From Thermoflexales bacterium (lineage in GTDB: Bacteria > Chloroflexota > Anaerolineae > Fen-1058), in contig JAGOBP010000256.1 of assembly GCA_017999195.1 (NCBI GenBank), positions 1 to 6,308 on the forward strand: a stretch of 6,308 nucleotides of DNA. The letters run 5' to 3'. Position numbers and translations under genes: made by a program. Within the stretch, counting starts at the first letter, position 1; each line of letters starts with the position of its first letter. The notes beneath the pieces were generated by a model. That model ran no database searches and had not been told where the DNA came from. It saw only the letters and a list, made by a program, of their open reading frames with translations. Positions 6,024 through 6,308 of this stretch are shown one piece after another.

Positions 6024-6308
6024 TTACGCGGCGACGGCTTCGGCGGGCGCGGCGTCCGGCTGCTGTACCACTTCCAACTCGATGGCGATGTTGATCTGGT
6101 CGCCGACGAGGATGCCACCTGTCTCCAGTGCCACGTTCCAGTTCAAGCCCCAATCCTTGCGGTTGATGCTGGTCTTGGCGCTGAAGCCGGCGTTGGTGGT
6201 GCCCCAGGGGCTTTTGGCTTGGCCGTTGTACTCCACGTCCAGCGTCACTTCCTTGGTCACGTCGCGGATGGTCAGGTCGCCGGTGAGATGGGCGTGGCTG
6301 GCATCCTT
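6024..6308 (-). CDS. YceI-family protein, C-terminal part (5' end beyond right edge)
   Basis: 94 residues are visible, open to the right edge, ending in TAA at 6024-6026. The sequence carries YceI-domain hallmarks: HLTGDLTIRDVTKEVTLDVE, then PWGTTNAGFSAKTSINRKDWGLNWN and ETGGILVGDQINIAIELEVV. YceI proteins form a lipocalin-like barrel, and structurally studied members bind polyisoprenoid-type lipids. Many are exported and some are cytosolic; the N-terminus that would decide this is not in the window. An Ala/Pro/Glu tail (PDAAPAEAVAA) follows the barrel. The GTG at 6258-6260 is internal to the domain and is not a start. The gene is separated from the minus-strand operon by a terminator and a new promoter, so it is probably an independent unit. 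Confidence 0.92.
   Translation of the reverse strand, partial: KDASHAHLTGDLTIRDVTKEVTLDVEYNGQAKSPWGTTNAGFSAKTSINRKDWGLNWNVALETGGILVGDQINIAIELEVVQQPDAAPAEAVAA

Noticed and set aside
5737..6094. Plus-strand small frames across the intergenic region 5795-6023
   Set aside because: They cross the promoter and terminator hairpin and have no conserved-looking sequence; the region is explained by regulatory elements.

Overview
The window looks like chromosomal DNA from a member of the Chloroflexota (Anaerolineae/Chloroflexia type). This is an inference from protein style. The clues are a lipoprotein with a long Thr/Pro linker of the TPTPTATATP kind, a secreted beta-helix protein ending in a choice-of-anchor-Q type domain (PAIDA...DQRG.PRPQ..ACDIGAFE) and a short C-terminal YLPIML motif, and high GC. 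There is no rRNA, tRNA, CRISPR array, transposase or phage gene. All genes except the one at the left edge lie on the minus strand.

Layout from left to right. (1) Bases 2-646, plus strand: the 3' part of a gene for an unidentified protein with a CPRC motif, a Pro/Val/Glu-rich linker and a histone-H1-like basic tail of 15 consecutive [AVT][AV]KKP pentads. (2) Bases 651-696: a hairpin with T-runs on both sides, a bidirectional terminator between convergent genes. (3) Bases 695-1897, minus: a family-1 ABC-type solute-binding protein that has no signal peptide. A consensus promoter (TTGACT-17-TATAAT), a well-placed Shine-Dalgarno and an in-frame stop three codons upstream fix its GTG start. (4) Bases 1978-5794, minus: a probable four-gene operon, in transcription order a two-TM membrane protein, a secreted parallel beta-helix protein (ATGA overlap with the previous gene), a flavin-reductase-like FMN protein (21-nt gap) and an SGNH-hydrolase lipoprotein of the OatA C-terminal type (17-nt gap). 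A good promoter (TTGACA-17-TATGCT) precedes the first gene. (5) Bases 5893-5938: a strong GC hairpin with a T7 tract on the plus side, separating this operon from (6) the 3' part of a YceI-family gene (6024-6308) that runs off the right edge.

No gene set here matches a known defence, secretion or biosynthetic system. The coherent theme is the cell envelope: the operon supplies a membrane protein, an exported beta-helix protein and an envelope-anchored SGNH acyl-transferase/esterase, with an FMN protein in between. The most notable points are the leaderless cytosolic solute-binding protein with no permease nearby, the SGNH domain occurring as a separate lipoprotein without its usual acyltransferase membrane domain, and the basic pentad tail. 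The rest is ordinary.
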